From Elusimicrobiota bacterium (GTDB taxonomy: Bacteria; Elusimicrobiota; Elusimicrobia; UBA1565; UBA9628): 5,407 nucleotides of DNA. The stretch is from assembly GCA_016194625.1 (NCBI GenBank), contig JACQBB010000268.1, forward strand, positions 1-5,407. The letters run 5' to 3'. The stretch's first letter is position 1, and each line of letters opens with the position of its first letter. Under the pieces are notes generated by a model. The model had not been told where the DNA came from. It saw nothing but the letters and a program-made list of their open reading frames with translations, and searched no databases. Shown in pieces: positions 4,834 through 5,407 of the stretch. The position numbers were made by a program, and so were the translations under genes.

Positions 4834-5407
4834 ATGAGGATGACGACGCTGGCCCTCGCGGCCGCCGCGCTGCTGGCCGCTTCCGCCTCCGCGGGTCTGT
4901 TCTGGCGCGACAAGCTGTTCAGCGCCTGGACCGAGAAGCCCCTGCCGGTGAACGCCGACGACTCCGATTGGAAGGACTCGTCCGCGTTCGAGGCGGAGGG
5001 CCTGGGCGTCCTGGCGACGAACGACGCCGACACCCTGTGGCTGCTGGTCACCGCCCGCACCCGCGACGCCCGCGACCTCCTGGTCGGCGAGACGAAGCAG
5101 GACCTGGCGGTGTGGTTCCTGGCGCCGGACGGCAAGACCCGCCGATGGGGCGTGCGCCTGCCCTACAGCCATCGCGAGTCGCTGGCGACCGCGCTGCGCG
5201 ACCCCGCCGGGGTGGATCCGCAGCCCGAGCTCGCGACGTGGACGGGCGCGACGGTCTCGACCGAGGCCTGGCCCGCCGACCTGGCGGGCATAGCGGCGAT
5301 CGGCGTTGACCACGAGACCCGTCGCCACGTCGACGTCCACGCTCTGGCCACGCTCGTCGACGACGGGCGCGACGGTCTCGACCGCCTCCGCGACGATCTC
5401 GCGGAGC
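4834..5407 (+). CDS. Exported protein with CBM9/DOMON-like beta-sandwich start, 3' end outside window
   Basis: The frame is open from ATG 4834 to the right edge (191 codons, no stop). Residues 1-20 (MRMTTLALAAAALLAASASA) are a clear Sec signal peptide, cut before GLFWRDKLF. No lipobox cysteine is present. The mature start has the pattern VNADDSDWKDS (about 39-49), then GVLATNDADTLWLLVTARTRD (about 58-78, hydrophobic strand after an Asn-Asp turn) and DLAVWFLAPDGKTRRWGVRLP (about 90-110). From memory this order (a D-x-D-W turn, an ND strand, then a VWF strand with a G-V-R-x-P end) occurs in beta-sandwich domains of CBM9/DOMON style in exported bacterial proteins of unknown role. Ligand and function cannot be given. 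An alternative ATG two codons later (4840) and an in-frame GTG at 4825 exist; neither has a Shine-Dalgarno. The gene is transcribed away from the large gene. The last part is rich in Asp and Arg and carries a 23-bp repeat. Confidence 0.75.
   Translation, partial: MRMTTLALAAAALLAASASAGLFWRDKLFSAWTEKPLPVNADDSDWKDSSAFEAEGLGVLATNDADTLWLLVTARTRDARDLLVGETKQDLAVWFLAPDGKTRRWGVRLPYSHRESLATALRDPAGVDPQPELATWTGATVSTEAWPADLAGIAAIGVDHETRRHVDVHALATLVDDGRDGLDRLRDDLAE
5241..5263 (+). repeat. 23-bp direct repeat, copy 1
   Basis: The sequence starting GACGGGCGCGACGGTCTCG is found again, unchanged over 23 bases, at 5362-5384, 121 bp later. Here it is read in the frame giving WTGATVSTE. Confidence 0.85.
5362..5384 (+). 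repeat. 23-bp direct repeat, copy 2
   Basis: This is an exact second copy of 5241-5263, but because the offset (121) is not a multiple of three it is read in another frame, giving DGRDGLDR. The protein sequence is therefore not repeated, only the DNA. Confidence 0.85.

Noticed and set aside
4968..5309. 113-codon plus-strand open frame in another frame, and minus-strand frames at 4632-5135 and 5163-5351
   Set aside because: All overlap the exported-protein gene, whose frame has a signal peptide and strand patterns. The alternatives are Arg/Gly/Pro-rich shadows.
4702..5340. Upstream extension of the minus-strand frame of the large gene as far as 5340
   Set aside because: The added sequence is Arg/Gly-rich and antisense to a sensible exported protein. 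ATG 4701 has an ideal Shine-Dalgarno and starts a clear signal peptide.

Overview
The window is very GC-rich, with a strong G/C bias at third codon positions. As a result all six frames carry long stop-free stretches, most of them meaningless. The protein types (a KamA-like radical SAM enzyme, a large two-part envelope protein, a Sec-exported beta-rich protein) and the signal peptides suggest a high-GC Gram-negative bacterium such as a member of Myxococcota, Elusimicrobiota or Acidobacteriota. That placement is an impression from protein style, not a phylogenetic result.

Layout: (1) Positions 1-395, minus strand, hold the first 131 codons of a KamA / lysine 2,3-aminomutase-family protein that runs off the left edge. 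(2) Positions 427-4701, minus strand, hold one very large gene of about 1,400 codons for a multi-pass envelope protein of unknown function. It is broken twice. A perfect 79-bp tandem duplication (3667-3825) throws the frame by +1, and a second shift near 1104 returns it to the original frame. With one repeat copy removed and the second shift allowed for, it reads as a signal peptide, a periplasmic beta-rich region, four membrane segments, a charged linker, another membrane segment, a second signal-like segment, a second periplasmic region and four more membrane segments. The two halves appear to be an ancient duplication of each other, and the protein's only four cysteines form one pair at matching places in each half. 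(3) Positions 4702-4833 are a 132-bp divergent promoter region. (4) Positions 4834 to the right edge, plus strand, hold the 5' part of a gene for an exported protein whose mature start looks like a CBM9/DOMON-type beta-sandwich.

Three candidate sigma-70-like promoters are visible. Two of them, for the KamA-like gene and for the plus-strand gene, put the predicted transcription start at or next to the ATG with no Shine-Dalgarno sequence, which suggests leaderless mRNAs. The large gene instead has a good GGAGG site. The KamA-like gene follows the large gene by 31 bp on the same strand, so read-through is possible, but it seems to have its own promoter. I see no RNA genes, CRISPR arrays, insertion sequences or convincing terminators. 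The item most worth following up is the duplicated envelope protein, which I do not recognise as any characterised system. Whether its frame breaks are real mutations or assembly errors must be settled first.
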